Assembly (NCBI GenBank): GCA_020002185.1
Contig: CM034541.1
Span: forward strand, 32,180,861 to 32,244,860
From: Paraescarpia echinospica
Taxonomy: Eukaryota > Annelida > Polychaeta > Sabellida > Siboglinidae
DNA: 64,000 bases
Reading direction: 5' to 3'
Both the position numbers and the translations under genes were made by a program. The number at the start of each line of letters is the position of its first letter. The first letter of the stretch is position 1. Positions 51,748 through 63,870 of this stretch are shown here, piece after piece. The notes under the pieces were generated by a model that saw nothing but the letters and a program-made list of their open reading frames with translations, was not told the DNA's origin and made no database searches.

Positions 51748-52794
51748 TGTAAGAAACCACCTGCATCATATAAATTAGCTGGACAATACGCGGTGGTAAA
51801 CAGGATCGTTAGAAATAAGTTAGCCAGTTCTAAACAGAGTGGACGCAGCTGAGATTCGGAATGCACTGGATAATTAGAAATGGGTAAATTGTATAAAAGC
51901 AGTATTGACACAGCTCGGCGCCCCGGTAACATAAATCAGGGGCGGGGCAACATTAATCCAGAATTGTATAAGCAAGGTATGCACGATGTTTTGCAGCTGG
52001 CAGGGTTGTAACATTAATTCAGCCGGTATTCTCTACCAGGGATCTATTATCATTTATTTTGCTTTGTGGAAGTCGCAGAGTGAAACAAAGAAATTCAATA
52101 GAGGGTACACTATAATTTACATTCTGTAGATTGAAAGGAAACGCTCATCCGGCCGGATTGACAGGCAGAACGTGGTTAGGTTATACTGACGTCCTTGCAG
52201 AGACGGAAGCTTAAATAAGTGAAGTACGCATGTGCAGTGGTCTACGGATGCATAAACACGCATGCGTGAAGAAGGTTTGCCGGGAAATAAAGTAGGGTTT
52301 AAAAAGGGAGGTTGATGAGAGAATCGAGAGGAGAGGGGGTGGCAAAACTCTCCACAGGGACGGTCGAACATGTCTCTAGCATTTCATTAGGATCTAAATT
52401 ATAACAGTAATATGGGACGGTTGCCCATACTTGTTTCTCTTAAAATTACCGGCAGACTTTGTACATTTCAAAACGTAGAGGCTCTGGAGGAAGCGGGAAT
52501 GTAGTACGGCCAAATCCAGAGTCTTGATTTTACTTAGCTGAGGAGTTAAGGCAGAAGTTACATTATATCGACGATGTGTACTTTATGTGTTCTATGATAT
52601 CCGTGAATAAATTCGGTATGAAACTGGAATCTAGCGTTTCCAATTCTCGACTAATTATACAGACACCTAGAATCGGGGGTGTACATTAAAATCCGATTCT
52701 GGCGAGCGCAAACTAAACTCACACCACACACACCTTCTCCTGTGAGGTCGGACCCCAAGACGCACGCAGCCCAATCGGGGGTACAGACTTTACA
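51748..52794 (+). repeat. 3' LTR
   Basis: 1,047 bp. I see no difference from the 5' LTR on reading through. It is preceded by a weak purine tract, GGTGGTGGGCGTA (51735-51747), as the likely polypurine primer. The flank begins GGCT, matching the left target duplication. Confidence 0.95.
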
Positions 52795-54555
52795 GGCTGA
52801 CGTAAGCGACACAACTATTAACAAAGCAATTATATACCAAGCATAGTCACTTGGCGATACGCCATTTAAAATTGGATGGTGGCGCCATCTATTGGACTGA
52901 GTCTACAGCGCAGCAAATATGACCGCCGAGCCAGGACGGCGTCTTTGTGGTGGCTCATGTTGTGTCTTGTTTGGGGGCAACAACCGTTCATCGAAAACAC
53001 CAGAGAAACATTTCTTTTCATTTCCGAAAGACCCAATAAGGTAAGGAAAATATGTATAATTATTGTAACGGTATCGGTTCATTTGTTTGGGCGACTAACT
53101 AAATTGACACTGGTGTCGTGTAATCATAATATTACATTTATTGAGTTCCCATCTACATACTGATTTGATTAAGCTGTTTAAATAAAAATCGGAACCAATA
53201 TTTGTTTAAAAGTGTCAGTATTCTAAATCAGTAACATTTATTTGTTTTAGACAATGAAATGTCGGTGACACGAATTAATGCACCACGTCCACGGGCACGG
53301 ATTTTGTATGTGTTAAAATTGTTTCACTATGCGGCTAGAATACTAGATGGAACACACTGCATGTGTAAATATCATCAGATAACCAGATAACTTTCCTGTG
53401 ACGATTACAACGATATAGTAACTTTCAATTTAGTCCAAAAATGATACATTTGTGCGTTTGTTTATATCGATGTGGTGCATTCTGCTGCCCCCTATCATAT
53501 TAGTTAATAAACCATTTCTGAGTGGTCTGTGAGGCTATTTGTTTATAAATAGTAAAAGGTAGTCGCTGTCTGACATGTATCATGTTCTATTGAAGTAACA
53601 ACATTTTTAATACACACACACATATATATTTATATATAAAGCATGTTGTAAATGTAATAAAACCATAAATCCTTGATCAGTTGTAGCACCATTCGTTTCA
53701 TTGTGTGAGAACACGCAACTCATTAAACACCACAGTTATACCTCTCAAGTATCACAATTATTATGAATTTATGTGTGACATAATGCATTATAGAATTTCA
53801 CACTGCTCTCTTGAGTAACTTTATTGTTCGCAATTACTTGCAGTGACACTGATCTTACGCTGATCTGTGTCTGACAGTTAACTGTGAAGGTACCAAGCCA
53901 CAGAGTCGTCTGAATATGATACCTGTCACTTGCCTGCATACGCACACATTTAATGTGGCTGATTATATACCTGATGTCTACATTGAACAGTGTCCGCTCA
54001 ACATGACACGAACATTACTTATGGACATCATGTTGAAGAACACAACGTTATTTTACAAGATACTGAAATATGAACCTTGCTGCACATATGTTGCAGCCTA
54101 CTGGCATTAAATTATGAGACAACCAACTTCCAATATTACAAAAACACTATATTATGAGCAGAGCAGACTTCTTCATGGCTTGATTCCTATGGACCATGGG
54201 GAGTAACGCAGAAAGCAGTCTTGCATTTGGTGTATTTGGATTCAGCGACGGAATACTGTGAACAATTTATGAACATTACTTCATCAAGTTCATGTTAAAC
54301 TGCAGAACATTGCATTATGAAGCAGTGACAATTGATTACTTGTCTGTACAGATTCTGCAGTATTCATCCAACCTGTCATAACACAGTCACACACAGACAC
54401 AGTGAACTAGGAGTATGAATATTGTATTTCATTGTCATGTATGCTATTTAGCCAAGATTTACTTATTAATAAAGTTATTGTTAATGCTATATGACTGGTT
54501 AATGTATATTTATTATAATGTTTAATGTGGTTGTAAACATTGCATAAATTATATA
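52795..54555 (+). other. Flank of the provirus with a possible first exon
   Basis: At 52876-53040 an ATG opens a frame that ends in AATAAG|GTAAGG, a strong splice donor. GGATGGTGGCGCCATCTA overlaps the start, the same motif found upstream of both DCXR copies. The encoded 55 residues have a hydrophobic stretch (LWWLMLCLVWG) but no recognised domain. The remainder to 54555 shows AATAAA near 54470 and no other feature. This could be the 5' end of an unrecognised gene or chance. Confidence 0.25.
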
Positions 54556-54679
54556 ACTGTCTTCATAATTATGGACATTCCAGCTCTTTATCATGTATAT
54601 ATATATATATATATATAATCTCAAAATAAACATATCACGTTATAATACACTATAAAAGGGAGGTTGCGTGTTGTTTGTT

Positions 54680-54714
<35 letters not shown>

Positions 54715-54790
54715 TCATAATTATGGACATTCCAGCTCTTTATCATGTATATATATATATATATATATAATCTCAAAATAAACATAAATA
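54556..54790 (+). repeat. Direct duplication with AT microsatellites
   Basis: CTTCATAATTATGGACATTC through ATCTCAAAATAAACAT is present twice, 151 bp apart, each copy containing an (AT)n run. A third (AT)n run lies between them. Confidence 0.85.
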
Positions 54791-54899
54791 GCAAATAATT
54801 TTGAGTTCTGTGACAAAACTGAATATTGTCAAGCACCGTGTGTCTCGACACTATTGTCCAAACTGTCCATACGAGTTGCATTAGTCAAGAACAAGAACA

Positions 54900-55080
54900 A
54901 GAAAGTTTTATTTAGACCCCAATTACAATATATGTATAATATCAAATTAACGTAACATGAATAGGCATATATATTAATATATAAAAATGCAGTGTAATTT
55001 CAAATTAGATGGGGTCTGTGACTCCTATTAAGACAATAACAGTCGCTCTCATATGAGCCACAGTCAGCCGTGTATGGCTG
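54900..55080 (-). repeat. Dispersed repeat fragment related to 14516-14951
   Basis: Shares TTTATTTAGACCCC and GTGACTCCTATTAAGACA. It looks like a reversed non-LTR element 3' end. Confidence 0.45.
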
Positions 55081-55445
55081 TTTTGTTAATCAACTATATC
55101 ATGAAATATTAATTCTGTGAAATGACAGCATTGTCCGACAGCGCCAGAAGCCGTTTATCTAATGACACGCCTCACCGACAGTTAGTTAACGTTTAACAAC
55201 ACACTAGAAATGGGGCACAGGCGACGAAAGACAATGGGTTTACAGTTACCCTTATTACCTCCGCACATTATCGCATTTACTTGTCACTCGCTATAGTAGT
55301 AACATTTATGGTCGATTTATTACAACCGTTTTAGTGTATTGGATCTTGAATAATGTAGTATCATTGTTGTCACGTCATTTCGGTTGACATCATCACGCTA
55401 TCTATAGGCCCAGTAGCGGATGTTGTGGTTGGTTCGGTAAAAATT
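55081..55445. other. No recognised feature
   Basis: Unique-looking non-coding sequence between repeats. Confidence 0.35.
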
Positions 55446-55605
55446 GCTGTAGCATTTCTTCTATTTATATATTTTCAGAATATTATTTCCTTGTCATTTT
55501 GTTAAAGTAGAAAGGTCAGGCTGTTATACTAACAGTCGTAGACAGAGTCGTAGACGAGTACAGGTGCACTCAGTGAAGTGCGGTTATAATTAGCTTATAA
55601 ATTAT
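55446..55605 (+). repeat. Truncated copy of the 31359 repeat
   Basis: Starts TGTAGCATTTCTTCTATTTA and carries TTTTGTTAAAGTAGAAAGGT. It is cut by the LINE that follows. Confidence 0.6.
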
Positions 55606-57875
55606 ATATCAGATGCCGAATTGGGACTGACAGGCTATATAATGTTTAAGAAAGATAGAATAGGAAGAAGGGGAGGTGGAGTTAATTTGTATGTTAAATA
55701 ATCCATCCAGGCTTATGAAATAAAATTAGAAACAGAAGCAGACTGCGAAGAAGCTGTTTGGTGTAACATAGTTACAGGAAACTCAACGTTAATGGTTGGA
55801 TTAGTTTATCAAAGTCCAAACATAAGCATAGAAGAGAATGAGAAAGTACGGGATTGTATTATTATGGGAGATTTTAACCATGGTCATATACAATGGAAAT
55901 GTGTACAGAGTACGGGGACTGAGAATCACAAGTTTTTAGTATTAGTACCAGACAGTTTCCTTTCTTAACATCTGCTAGACCCAACCAGGGGTGAGAACGT
56001 GTTAGACATAGTTTTATCCCCACAGAATGAATTAGTTGACAATGTCAAATTATGTGAGCCACTGGGAAGTAGTGGTCACAACCAGATACATTTTACCATC
56101 AAAGTAAATAGAAAGAAATAATAAAAAGCAGTTCAGCATAAATTTCCACAAAGGAAGATATAAGGAAATGAGGAAATATATATAAACTGGAACAACACAC
56201 TGAAAAATAAGACAGCAACTTAATGCTGGAATATCTTAAACAGTGAAATTGAGTGCATCATCGATAAATTTGTCCCGTTGAAAAAACAAGGGAAACGGTA
56301 CCAGTACCAAAGAGTTCAAGGGGGCTAAATCAGACTATTTAGTTCAGTTAATTGTAACCCTGGAATTGATAGCTAAGAAAATAAGTGCTATGAAGGATAA
56401 TAAATCAACTGAAGTGGATGGGATTCCGCCCAAACTACTATTGGAAGTTGTAGAACAAATTAGCATACCACTTGCAACAGTTTTCAACTTGTCATTAGAA
56501 TAGGGAGTGATTCCTTTAGAATGGAAAGAAGCAAACGTTATACCGTTATTTAAAAAAGGGTCCAGAAACAAGTCAGAAAACTACAGACCAGTGAGTTTTA
56601 CATCATTGATTTGCAAATTATTAGAAAGAATAATTAAAGATCACATGGTAGATTTTCTTGTTAAACATAACTTGTTAAACCCATCGCAACATGGGTTTCT
56701 AAAAGCGATGTCATGCTTAACCATTTTTATGTTATGTTTTGGGAAGATATAACTAAGTGGGTAGACGAGGGATCACCAGGAGATGTTATCTACTTAGAAG
56801 TGCCACATCAAAGATTACTGCTTAAACTAAAGGCCCATGGCATAGGAACTGGTTTAATTAACACAGGACATGGGAATGAAGATATAGAATATACAATGGG
56901 GCGTACTGTACTAAGTACTGCTGTAAAAGAAAAGGACATAGGGTTAACCATTAGTGCTGATATGAAGGTTTCAGAACAGTGACACAATGTTTTAGAAGAA
57001 TTAAACATGACGGAGATAGACAACATTTATAAGATGATCTTGACAGGTTGATAAAATTGTCTGAAAAATTGCAAATGTTGTTTAATTTTTTGAAATGTGA
57101 ATGCCTCCACATAGAACATGGGAACGAAGATGTACAATATACAATTGGGGGTTCTGTACTAAGTACTACTGTAAAAGAAAAGGACTTAGGATTAACCATT
57201 TGTGCTGATATGTAGGTTTCAGAGCAGTGCGGTATTGCCGCTTCAAATGGAAATAAACCCTTGGATTAATTAGGCGAAATTAACGTATAAAGAAAAAGAG
57301 CTAATAATGCCACTGTACAAAACTATAATTAGGCCTCATTTAGAATATTGTATTCAAACGTCGAAGCCATATCGCAGGAAGGACATAGATATAGAGAAAG
57401 AGTACAGAGGAGAGCAACCAAAATTATATCAAAACTGAGGGATTTTAATTACAAAATACGCCTAAAAGAATGTGGTTTTAACAAAACTAGAGACCAGGAG
57501 ATTGAGACGAGATCAAATAGAAATGTTTAAAATATTGAACGGTTATGAAAATATTGATAGAAATGTTTTGTTCTCAGTTAAGAAAGAAAGAAGGACCAGA
57601 GGACATGAAGTTATATTAGTAAAGGAGGAGTGTAGATTACAAAGTTCTCATGCTCACAAAGGACTGTAAAGGAATGGAACAGATTATCTCCTGATTGTGT
57701 AGGTGCTAGTAGCGTGAATGTGTTTAAAAATAATATCGACACATACCTTAAAGGGCGGGATACACGTAGATAAAAAGTATTGGTCTCTCGATAAGCTAAA
57801 CGGCTTCCTTGTTGACCTGCCATCTAGTCATTTTTCTGGATGGCAATCTTGTTCAATCTTGTTAAATCTTCATGG
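55606..57875 (+). pseudogene. Jockey/CR1-group LINE, degenerate
   Basis: The endonuclease remains as IKLETEADCEEAVWCNIVTG, IIMGDFNHGHIQW, and DPTRGENVLDIVLSPQNELV at about 55985-56040. The RT part shows KEANVIPLFKKGSRNKSENY, FTSLICKLLERIIKDHMVDF and NPSQHGF (56520-56700). The central RT including the catalytic motif is deleted or scrambled, and a segment around YTMGRTVLSTAVKEKDIGLT is duplicated (56880 and 57125). The C-terminus is RVQRRATKIISKLRDFNY. The 3' end (GCCATCTAG...GATGGCAATCTTG) matches the fragments at 36668 and 42045. Confidence 0.75.
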
Positions 57876-57919
57876 TGGTAGATCGGCCACGTAGACCTGC
57901 CGAGGCCACAACCACGAAC

Positions 57920-58410
57920 ATTGGACCTCCTTTTACTCTTGCTCACCCTGCGTCTTCTACTTATCTTTCTTCTGATCCTCTTACTCGTGCTCCTCATACT
58001 CATCTGCTCCTCTTATCCTCTTGTTCCAAATGCTCATGTTGCTCCTCTTGCTCTTCCTACCCATCTGCTCCTCTTATCCTCGTGCTGCTCTTGTACATCT
58101 TGCTCCTCTTGCTCCTCCTACTTATCTGATCCTCTTATACTCTTGCTCCTACTTATCACCTTGCTGCTCTTGCTCCTCTTGCTCTTGCTACTCATCTGCA
58201 CCTCTTATCCCCATGCTCCTCTTATTCGTTTTGTTCCTCCTACTCATCTGCTCCTCTCATCATCTTCCTCCTGCTCCTCTTGCTCCACTTGCTCCTCCTG
58301 CTAATCGTGCTCCTCTTGCTCTTTCTACTCATCTTCTCCTATTATCCTTTTGTTCCTCTTGTTCATCTTGCTCCTTCTACTCTTCTGCTCCTCCTACTCA
58401 TCCGGCACAT
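57920..58410. repeat. Pyrimidine-rich minisatellite
   Basis: Irregular tandem units built on CTCCTCTTGCTC, CTACTCATCTG and TCCTCTTATCC. Open frames of Leu/Ser across it are compositional. Confidence 0.8.
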
Positions 58411-58529
58411 CTCCTTTACATTAGTTTTGTAGTTTTAATTAATGTATGGGTGCGTGCGTACTGGTGAGATCCGGTGGTGGTTTGCGTCAGTTCGTACATT
58501 TATTTTACAGTTTTTTGTGATTGTGACTA

Positions 58530-59205
58530 GAGAGGAGAGAGAGGGGGAGAGGGGAGGGTGTGAGAGAGAGAGAGGGAGAGGGAGAGAGGGAGAGAAGGAA
58601 AGAGGGAGAGAGGGAGAGAGAGGGGGAGAGGAGAGGGGAGGGAAAGAGAGAGAGAGGGAGGTGGTGAGAGGGAGAAAGAGGGTGAGAAAGAAGGAGAGAA
58701 GGAGAGATAGGGGAGAGGGGAGAGAGAGAGGGTTAGTGAGAGGAAGAAAGAGGGATAAAGATACAAAGAATTATATAGAGCTATATAAATATTTAAGTGA
58801 AAATACAAAATATATATCGAATAGAGGGAGAGAGGGGGGAGAGGGGATTGAGAGAGAAATGGAGTGGTGAGAGGGATAAAGAGGGAGAGAGGGAGGAAGA
58901 GAGGAGAGAAGGAGAGAGGGAGAGAGAGGGAGAGAGAGAGGGAGAGAGAGAGGGAGGGAGAGACAGTCAGACAGTCAGACAGAGAGAGACAGAGAGAGAC
59001 TGAGAGAGAGGGAGGGAGGGAGGGAGGGAGGGAGGGAGAGAGGGAGGGAGGGAGGGAGGGAGGAAGGAGAGGGAGGAGGGGGAGGAGGGAGGAGGGAGAG
59101 AGGAAGGAGGGAGGAGAGAGGGAGGGAGGGAGGAGAGGGAGGGAGGGAGGAAGGAGGGAGGGAAGGAGGGAGGGAGGAGGGAGGGAGGGAGGGAGGGAGG
59201 GAGTT
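58530..59205. repeat. Long polypurine (GA/GGGA) tract
   Basis: Nearly pure purine on the plus strand over about 670 bp, in two blocks separated by an AT-rich piece (58770-58815). That piece resembles the sequence at 59218-59270. It is capable of triplex (H-DNA) structures in principle. Confidence 0.9.
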
Positions 59206-59565
59206 TGTTTTGCATGAGAATTATATAGAGCTATATAAATATTTATGTGAAAATACAAAATATATGGAAATATGTACAGTAAACCTCGAATAAGTCGGAT
59301 TCAATCGGACAGAGTGTTTTAATCCGAGTTATGCGAAAATCCGACTAAGCCGAAGGTGATATATATATATATATATATACCCCAGGGCTAACATCAAAGG
59401 CACCCCTGTAGAAGCCCTTAGGTACCTGTCAATAATGTGAACGTGGCTTGATACTGCGGTAATTCTACATATATTAATGTCCAAAAACATCACGCCTCAT
59501 TACGCAGTATTAGAACAGTTTTGTGCTTCACTTTAGCACGAATCTCTAAGGTTATAGCTTAATAA

Positions 59566-59907
59566 TTAGTATTGATTGTAAATGCCAGTACTCTTGCTGT
59601 GCATAAGGCTTTGTTGAGACAATCTCATGAGAATGGCCTCGCACTTGTCGGCCAACTCTTCTAATTCACTGTTTCCGAGCATCAAACTATAGTGTTTTAG
59701 CATCCATAAAGAAGCATGTATCGCTGAGTTTGTTATCTTATCTTCAGATACCGATACTTCGTCGCCCTCGTCATCGCTCAGTGAACCGTCTGCGTCGGGG
59801 TGTCGTACGATTTCAATGATCTGTTCTTTATTTAGAGTAGCCGGAGTTTCTGCTGTCTCATCCACACCAACAAAGTTGTCCATCATACATACAGTATCTC
59901 CATGCAT
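59566..59907 (-). pseudogene. Transposase C-terminal fragment
   Basis: 113 codons with an acidic patch (SLSDDEGDEVSVSED) and a helix (LELADKCEAI-like), as in Tigger-type C-termini. It lies downstream of the DDE fragment on the minus strand, separated by frameshifts. Confidence 0.65.
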
Positions 59908-60080
59908 CTCACAGAGCTTGTCCCATACGTTTCTGAATGAAGTAGCTGGTTCGTAGGCGCCATCGTCATGACGTTCAAACCTTCCACGAATGCTGATTTT
60001 TGTAGCAGTTTAGAAGTGTTTCCGGTTTCACTTTGTTCCACGCCGATTTCTGGGCAATGACGGCTTCCAAAAAATAATTG

Positions 60081-60290
60081 TCAACCTTCTTGATAAAATG
60101 GTGCGACTTCTGATGCGTCGTGTCTGCTTGTGGTTAGGATATAACGGTGATGGAACGCTACGTTCTTAATTATGCCAGCGTCCATTGGCTGGGTGATGCT
60201 AGCTACTTGTATTAGATGAGTGAAGACGTAACGCCTTTGTGTTCTGTTGTGGTTGTCTGAATCATTTTTTGAAGTAGCAGTTCGTTTCAC
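60081..60290 (-). pseudogene. Transposase fragment, pogo/Tigger DDE domain
   Basis: The TQPMDAGIIKN phrase is diagnostic of the Tigger/jerky-type transposase family. Only about 70 codons remain in frame. Confidence 0.8.
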
Positions 60291-61183
60291 GTTTTAGTTC
60301 ATCTTGTACGTGTACTCCAATCATCCATGTAATTTTGTTGAATACTGCGATCCGATTTAGGCGATAAAAACGCATTATCTCGGATCAAGTGGACCGACTC
60401 AGGCGAAGATCCGACTTACATAATCCGACTTAAACGAAGATGTTTATGGGTAATACACTAGAAATCAACCGTTCCTCAGAATTCTGTCCGATTTGAGCAA
60501 AGATTCGAATTAGGCGATTCCGGCTTAGGCGAAGTTTACTGTAACTAGTATTTTATAGTAATTGCAAAGAACAGATACATATTTACAAAATTGTATAGAC
60601 TAATTGTAAATTATATCGGCAGAATTTTAATACCACATCGATATTACCGATATTTTCAAAAATGTTGTACATTATTAATCATCCATTAATTAAAATCACT
60701 CAACAAATTCCCAGATTACCTACACGTGTTTTGATGTTCTGTTGAGGTACTTCTAGCTATGTATACTGAAGGTTTGCATTCACCACCAAATTATTTTTAT
60801 CCGATGCTGGTGGAGGCGCCATCTAACGGACAATAAAGATATGCATCAGTACCTTTGCCAGAAAAAATCAGTCGTCTATGTAGGTCGTAGCTCGTCGACC
60901 CGTAGCTAGTCCAACTGAGAAGGCTTTTCCTTCGAAACAATTCATCATGAATATTCGTTTTGACGGAAAGCGCGCTTTGGTTACCGGAGCAGGTAGAGGT
61001 ACTGTTGCATTTTGTTGTCCGTATCATATATATGCGTTATTTCTCTGACGTGAAGCAGTCGATTGTTTGTTTACCGTTGAATCCGTCGTCTTGTCATACC
61101 ATATATTATACACTTTTGACAAAGGAAGATGCTGACGCGACCCTTACATCCTCCATGTGATGATACGCGTTGTGTACACTATA

Positions 61184-61335
61184 GTGTGTGTGTGTGTATG
61201 TGTGCGTGTGTGCGTGCGTGTGTGTGTTGTGTGTGCGTGCGTTGTGTGTGTGTGTGCGTGCGTGAGTGTGTTGTGTGTGTGTGTGTGCGTGCGTGTGTTG
61301 TGTGTGTGCGTGCGTGTGTGCGTGCGTGCGTTTGT

Positions 61336-61367
<32 letters not shown>

Positions 61368-61579
61368 TGGTTGTTTGTTTGTGTGTGTGTGTGCGTGTGT
61401 GTATTTGTGTGCATGTGTGTGTGCGTTGGTGCGTGCGTGTGTTGTGTGTGTGCGTGCGTGCGTGTGTATGTGTGCGTGCGTGTGTTTTGTGTGTGCGTGC
61501 GTGTGTTGTGTGTGCGTGCGTCCGTGCGTGCGTGCGTGCGTGCGTGGTTGTTTGTTTGTGTGTGTGTGTGTGCATGTGT

Positions 61580-61611
<32 letters not shown>

Positions 61612-61649
61612 TGCGTGTGTTGTGTGTGTGTGCGTGCGTTGTGTGTGTG

Positions 61650-61705
<56 letters not shown>

Positions 61706-61716
61706 TGTATATATAT
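61184..61716. repeat. TG/CG microsatellite in intron 1 of the DCXR pseudogene
   Basis: 530 bp of alternating TGTG and TGCG, ending in pure TGCG repeats and an (AT)n run. Long Cys/Val or Thr/His open frames on both strands are artefacts. The sequence is of Z-DNA-forming type. The first gene copy has only a short AT repeat here. Confidence 0.95.
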
Positions 61717-61724
61717 ATATATAT

Positions 61725-61886
61725 TACCAGGTAAAAAGTCACACTTATGAAACATGACACTGTAGAATCCTACCAAACTTCTACCACGCCATTTTAGCTA
61801 TAACTTAATTTGGTATATTTGTATAGGATACAGTGATTTTAAAATAAAGGTGAGCCGTTTTGTAATGTTCACTATTGGTGCATAAT
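61725..61886 (-). repeat. Inverted segment relative to the first gene copy
   Basis: Reverse complement of 11071-11236. For example, CACTATTGGTGCATAAT answers ATTATGCACCAATAATG, and AATCCTACCAAACTTCTACC answers the first copy read backwards. The flanking intron sequence on both sides is collinear. Confidence 0.85.
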
Positions 61887-63091
61887 TTAATAGTCGGAGT
61901 TAGCTTAACCAAGATATAAAACATTATTTATTGTTTATGCAATAAGTTGGTTACGTAACGATTCAGGATAGTGTGCAACAGACCGGTGTAATTAATATTG
62001 CAGTTGAAACAGTGATTGAAGTATTTATTCAAAATATATGAAAGTTGAAAGAGCATAACATTAATAACTTTCTCTTGACTAATTAATTATAATATAACAT
62101 AATTACCCCACAACACACTTTTTTCTCTTTTGAATATTTCAACTGCGTCTCGTCTTCATCTTATTTCTGTTATTCGCCTACTACATATGTTAGTTCTCTG
62201 TTTCATGATAGTGATGGGAAAAGCCCTTGCAGAAGCCCTAGCTGCTGGTGGTGCAGAGACATTCGCACTGGACATCATACAGGAAAATTTGAATAAACTG
62301 AAATCTGAGGTAACAGCCTTAACTTGATACACAGTGTACCTACTGAGTAAAATAATATGCAACATAACATATATATACGTGTATGGCTATATGACCATCA
62401 GGCTGATATAGGTTCGGCTGAGTTCATACTATGTGGTGTATCTGGATGTATAACTCGAGCCACTCACTTATTAAAACAACGTATAATTAATGTACCGGTA
62501 CATTGTTTGAATTAGTTCCTCGAGGTACATTGGCTCTCGATATTTTTTATGTTGCACTGCGGTTTTCTTTTCCAGGTGTGTGTTAATGACAGTCGGTTGT
62601 TTCCATAAGTTTGTAACTTCAAAAAGTGTATTGTAATACGCATACTTACACAGTAAATGACATTACATGTCCACGATGGGTGGTGTCGGCACGACAATAG
62701 TCTACGCTGAAATAAACAGATGCAGTTATTCATTCAGTACACATGCATGCACACACTTGATGATTATTTATAGGTATCATTATACTATTGACATTAATAT
62801 TATTTATAATACACTGCTGTTAGCTGAGTTTATGTTTTATTTTAGAATCCCAGTATACACACATTGTGTGTAGATTTATAGGAAATAGTACCAGTTGACC
62901 TCCTCGTGAACTGTGCAGCCATCGTTCCTTTTGTGTCTTTCTTCGAAGCTGACGAAGGAATTCTAGACAAATATTGTATCCCTTTTGCACAGTACTAAAA
63001 ATGTAAATGAAACTCAACTTTATATATACATGCATTTATGTGGTAGAAAATTATATTAGAAAAGTATTGCCTCATTATAATTTCTAAAGAG

Positions 63092-63416
63092 TAGATCGCA
63101 GTGGTGCAGTGGCTATATCGTTCGACTCTCAATCAAGATAACCCGGGTATGAGTCTTATGCTGCCATGTTGATCCTTGTGCAAGTTTGTTCACTCTACGT
63201 TGCTCAAGTTCACTAAGCTATATGAATGAGTACCTGGCTACAGACAGTGGAGGATATTTGTGTAAAGATAGTCCTGGCACATTAATTGAGACATAGCTGA
63301 TTGCTTCCCAGAGATGTCAAGAATGTGTTCAATTGTAGAGGTCTTCCAGGGAGTAAAGTGTAAAGTGCGTTGAGCAGTCCTAAGGACTGGATACTGCGCT
63401 ATATAAGAACTTTTCT
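63092..63416 (+). repeat. SINE A, intact orthologue
   Basis: tRNA-like head GTGGTGCAGTGGCTATATCG, body GCAAGTTTGTTCACTCTACG, and LINE-type tail with GCGCTATATAAGAACTTTTC. It is unbroken here and split in the first gene copy. Confidence 0.75.
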
Positions 63417-63569
63417 TTATTATTTATTGTTTTATTTATTAATGTGTTGTCTTCATTGTTACATTTTCATTCTCAAGATCATTAATTGTTTTATTCGTTT
63501 CCAAATAAATTTTCCATGACCATCAAAACATGATTTGAGTGTTATCAAATTGCTAACTTAAAATAATTG

Positions 63570-63870
63570 CTGTTGCTAGAGCTACGGAATCTCCACCAAG
63601 AGAACCCGGGTTAGAATCTTGTGCTGCGGTGTCGAACTTTAGGCAAGTTCGTTCACTCTGCGTTGCTTCAGTTCACTCAGCTGTATGAATGAGTACCTGG
63701 CGATAGAAACTGGTGGATAATTGTATACGTATAGTCTTCGTGCACTAATTGCAGCGTGGCTGGATGCTTCCCAGAGAAGTCGAGATAGTATTCGATTGAA
63801 CAGGTCTGCCATGGAGTAAAGTGTGGAGCGCCTCGAGCAGTCCATACTGCGCTATATAAATACTTTCTAC
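63570..63870 (+). repeat. SINE B, intact orthologue
   Basis: Degenerate B box (CCGGGTTAGAATC), the same body and tail as SINE B of the first copy, without the hAT-like insertion. It ends 46 bp before exon 4. Confidence 0.75.

Larger units (their letters stand above)
42517..52794 (+). mobile_element. Complete env-bearing Ty3/gypsy provirus
   Basis: A 10,278-bp element with 1,047-bp LTRs (TGTA...TACA) and GGCT on both sides (42513-42516 and 52795-52798). Order: 5' LTR, PBS (43565), leader, gag, -1 shift, pol with PR-RT-RH-IN, env, repeat arrays, 3' LTR. The two LTRs appear identical by eye and all three ORFs are open, so insertion was recent. The 4-bp duplication and the F-type env-like ORF recall insect errantiviruses. 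Whether this belongs to that lineage or acquired env separately needs a phylogeny. Confidence 0.93.
59277..60541 (-). mobile_element. pogo/Tigger-like DNA transposon, internally deleted
   Basis: The ends CAGTAAACCTCG and its near complement CGAAGTTTACTG are flanked by TA (59275-59276 and 60542-60543). On the minus strand it encodes QVASITQPMDAGIIKNVAFH (60081-60290), the third-catalytic-region neighbourhood of pogo-type DDE transposases. A C-terminal acidic region follows (59566-59907). The N-terminal DNA-binding part is missing. It is absent from the matching flank of the first DCXR copy, so it is an insertion. Confidence 0.88.

Noticed and set aside
53916..54110. A 64-codon frame in the provirus right flank
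   Set aside because: It lacks domains and splice context and is of a length expected by chance in AT-rich DNA.
57921..58467. Leu/Ser/Cys-rich open frames
   Set aside because: Compositional result of a pyrimidine minisatellite. Three overlapping frames are open together.
58527..59258. Minus-strand open frame of 243 codons rich in Ser/Pro/Leu
   Set aside because: It is a translation of a GA-rich polypurine tract with no complexity or domain.
61129..61776. Open frames of about 200 codons on both strands, rich in Cys/Val or Thr/His
   Set aside because: They lie over a TG/CG microsatellite, are open in several frames at once, and differ only by repeat phase.
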